Below, piece by piece: positions 62,255-64,000 of a stretch of 64,000 nt of DNA. The number at the start of each line of letters is the position of its first letter. The stretch's first letter is position 1. The stretch is taken from the NCBI GenBank assembly GCA_002747175.1, contig PDTK01000032.1, positions 17,232 to 81,231 of the forward strand, in the 5' to 3' direction. The DNA comes from Deltaproteobacteria bacterium (lineage in GTDB: Bacteria > Desulfobacterota > Desulfobacteria > Desulfobacterales > Desulfosarcinaceae). A program made the translations under genes and the position numbers. The notes beneath the pieces are model-generated. The model was not told where the DNA came from. It did not search any database and saw nothing but the letters and a program-made list of their open reading frames with translations.

Positions 62255-63436
62255 CTATCGGTATTTTTGCATTGCTTTCTTAAACCCCGGCAACGCATTC
62301 ACAATGGTCTCATCATCCACACAAAAGGCGATCCGGAAATGTCCCGGCCCTGCAAAACCACATCCCGGTGTCACGAGAATCAATTCCTTTTGCAGATCCT
62401 TGACAAAGGTCACATCGTCTTTAGTAGGTGTGCGCGGAAAAAGGTAAAAAGCGCCCGGCGGTATGGTGAAGTCGTAACCGGCTTCGGCCAGACCGTCGCA
62501 CAAAAGATCTCGCTTGCGCCGGTATTCACCGATATCCACGCTCATGCCCTGCATGCAGGCCACGACTCGTTGCATCAGGGCCGGTGCGTTTACGAACCCG
62601 AGAATCCGGTTGGCCAGGGCCATACCGTCCAGTAGTTCCTGTTTGAATATGGCCGCCGGGTTGACGGCCGCAAAGCCGATGCGTTCCCCTGGTATGGAAA
62701 TGTCTTTGGAGTAAGAGGTTGCGATGATGCTCTGGGGATAGCTCTGGAAGACGGACGGCACCTCGGTGTCTCCGAACACGATCTTGCGGTAAGGCTCGTC
62801 CGATACCAGATAGATGGTGCGGCCATATGCCTTGCTTTTTTTCATGATCAATGCGCCGAGCGCATCCAGGCTGGCCTTGTCGTAGATCTGGCCGGTGGGA
62901 TTGTTGGGCGAATTGATCAGTACCACCTTGGTTTTGTCGGTGATGGCGCGTTCCATTTCATCCAGGTCAAGGCTGAAATCCGGTTTCGTGGGCGCCATTT
63001 TGAGCATCCCTCCATGGTTGTCCGCATAAAACCGGTACTCAACGAAACAAGGCGCCGTCGTGAGGACCTGGTCTCCCGGGTCCAGCAGGGCTTTGAAGAT
63101 GACATTGAGCGCACCGGCCGCACCGCAGGTCATCAGGATGTCATCCCAGTTGATGGCTACACCCTGTTCGGTGGTCAGGTACTCGGCGATGGATTCGCAA
63201 ACCTGTGAATACCCTGACTGGGGCATGTAGCAGTGGTCGCCGAGTCCGCAGGAATCCACAGTGTCACGAAGGATCTCGTTGAATTGTTCCGGCGGTGGCA
63301 GGTTGGGATTGCCCAGGCTGAAATCAAACACATTGCGGGCACCGTATTCGGCTTTAAGCCTGACGCCCTCCTCGAACATTTTTCTGATCCAGGACGATTG
63401 GGTCATAAATTGGCTAATTTTGCTTGCAACCGTCAT
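62255..63436 (-). CDS. Class I/II PLP-dependent aminotransferase
   Basis: 393-residue fold-type I enzyme of the aspartate-aminotransferase superfamily. Marks are FDFSLGNPNLPPPE, CGAAGALNVIFKALLDPGD (cofactor phosphate region), INSPNNPTGQIYD, LVSDEPYRKIVF (the Asp/Tyr pair), the Schiff-base lysine in SYSKDISIPGERIGF, and FRIAFCVDD with the substrate-carboxylate Arg. GAGGAG lies 8 bases before the ATG. Similar enzymes in this phylum are annotated loosely as pyridoxal-phosphate aminotransferases; the amino-acid substrate is unknown. It stands alone on the minus strand. Confidence 0.9.
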   Translation of the reverse strand: MTVASKISQFMTQSSWIRKMFEEGVRLKAEYGARNVFDFSLGNPNLPPPEQFNEILRDTVDSCGLGDHCYMPQSGYSQVCESIAEYLTTEQGVAINWDDILMTCGAAGALNVIFKALLDPGDQVLTTAPCFVEYRFYADNHGGMLKMAPTKPDFSLDLDEMERAITDKTKVVLINSPNNPTGQIYDKASLDALGALIMKKSKAYGRTIYLVSDEPYRKIVFGDTEVPSVFQSYPQSIIATSYSKDISIPGERIGFAAVNPAAIFKQELLDGMALANRILGFVNAPALMQRVVACMQGMSVDIGEYRRKRDLLCDGLAEAGYDFTIPPGAFYLFPRTPTKDDVTFVKDLQKELILVTPGCGFAGPGHFRIAFCVDDETIVNALPGFKKAMQKYR

Positions 63437-64000
63437 TGTCGGCTCTCCTCTTGGTGCGTTGAGTTGTTGGACGTCCTGTAAATACTTGTGGGTCAGTGCG
63501 TTACATCGAATTCGTCATGTTTATTCCGTGACCAGGGGCGTCGTGTGTCGGGTCGACGACCATGAATATTTGGTAAACATTCCATTTATGGATGTTTTTA
63601 TTAAAATTCAAGCCTTAAAATATTCCTCAATTCGTAGCCCAAAAGGCGTTTAATTTAATATAAACTATTTAATTAATATATTTATTATGTTTTTTACAGG
63701 ACATCAAATATTGATTCCCCGGTAAAAAGTCGTCTCAGAGTTTAGGCCACTTTCAGCAAATGTTTTACTCCAGTCAGACTATCATATTGGCTTATGGTCG
63801 CTTCGACACCGGCTCACCATCGATATCGGCACTTGAATTCCTGAGTTGCTGTTTTCGGTCTTTGATTCCGGAGCATGCTTTCCTCTTCGAAACATATTGA
63901 TAATAAATATCCGCACCCAGAGGGCGCGGTTTTGATTAATCCCCCCATAGGGGGGACAAGGCCCTGCCCCCCTACAGGGGGCGGGCCAGGAAAGTTGTGC
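63437..64000. other. 564-bp terminal gap, hairpins only
   Basis: No credible gene. The first 250 bases are AT-rich. Two hairpins end the window: CCCCCCATAGGGGGG (63941-63955) and GCCCCCCTACAGGGGGC (63966-63982), which recall rRNA/terminator-type structures but may belong to a repeat cut by the window edge. Confidence 0.4.

Overview
The window looks like part of the chromosome of a sulfate-reducing or syntrophic member of the Desulfobacterota, most likely near Desulfosarcina/Desulfobacteraceae. This is an inference from gene content: an ETF:quinone oxidoreductase, a fused isobutyryl-CoA mutase in a beta-oxidation cluster, proteins I know mainly from this group (DUF6178-like, HsdR_N-like, zinc-ribbon/HEAT), moderate-to-high GC, and many intergenic repeats. 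No rRNA, tRNA, prophage, complete insertion sequence or CRISPR array was seen. The only certain RNA gene is tmRNA (ssrA).

Layout. 1-5.3 kb: a partial unknown gene (-), then pyrC, surE, a NUDIX hydrolase, a small membrane protein and a lipoprotein (+), then two small membrane proteins (-). 5.6-13.6 kb: a minus-strand run of a YeiH-type transporter, a class V aminotransferase, a YkgJ-type cysteine-cluster protein, a cyclic-nucleotide-binding protein, an AI-2E family permease, trxB and an S1-domain protein. 14-23.6 kb: an RlmK-like methyltransferase, then a TetR regulator followed by acyl-CoA dehydrogenase, IcmF, thiolase, 3-hydroxyacyl-CoA dehydrogenase and a tandem-ACT protein. 23.9-34.6 kb: a PhnD-like binding protein, rocB, plsY, a rubrerythrin, an FHA-GAF-sigma54 activator, an HsdR_N-like protein, a zinc-ribbon/HEAT protein and a chemoreceptor. 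35.3-41 kb: a five-gene peptide-type ABC importer. 41-55 kb: ETF-QO, rdgB, GTP-dependent PEP carboxykinase, an AmpG-like MFS protein, a DUF6178-like protein, an EamA permease, a two-component pair and htpG. 56-62 kb: a 1363-residue membrane protein of unknown function, ssrA and a response-regulator/GGDEF protein that has lost the start of its first receiver domain. 62-63.4 kb: a class I aminotransferase.

How the genes work together. The 16-23 kb cluster supplies most steps from isobutyryl-CoA through butyryl-CoA to acetyl-CoA; only an enoyl-CoA hydratase is missing locally. ETF-QO at 41-43 kb could pass the acyl-CoA dehydrogenase electrons to quinone, and pckG could serve gluconeogenesis from the products. 

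The most unusual aspect of the window is its intergenic DNA. At least seven families of structured repeats recur: a ~150-bp element with two competing inverted pairings (A), a ~40-bp near-palindrome often 5' of genes (B), a ~100-bp element with inverted ends (C), heptanucleotide iterations joined to a T-rich module (D), a GC-rich hairpin module (E), a short hairpin (F) and a ~126-bp MITE-like element (G). A second notable region is 55.9-60.8 kb, where a decayed histidine-kinase tail and a receiver domain that starts directly after the tmRNA 3' end suggest an old rearrangement at ssrA. All calls come from reading the sequence; no database search was run.
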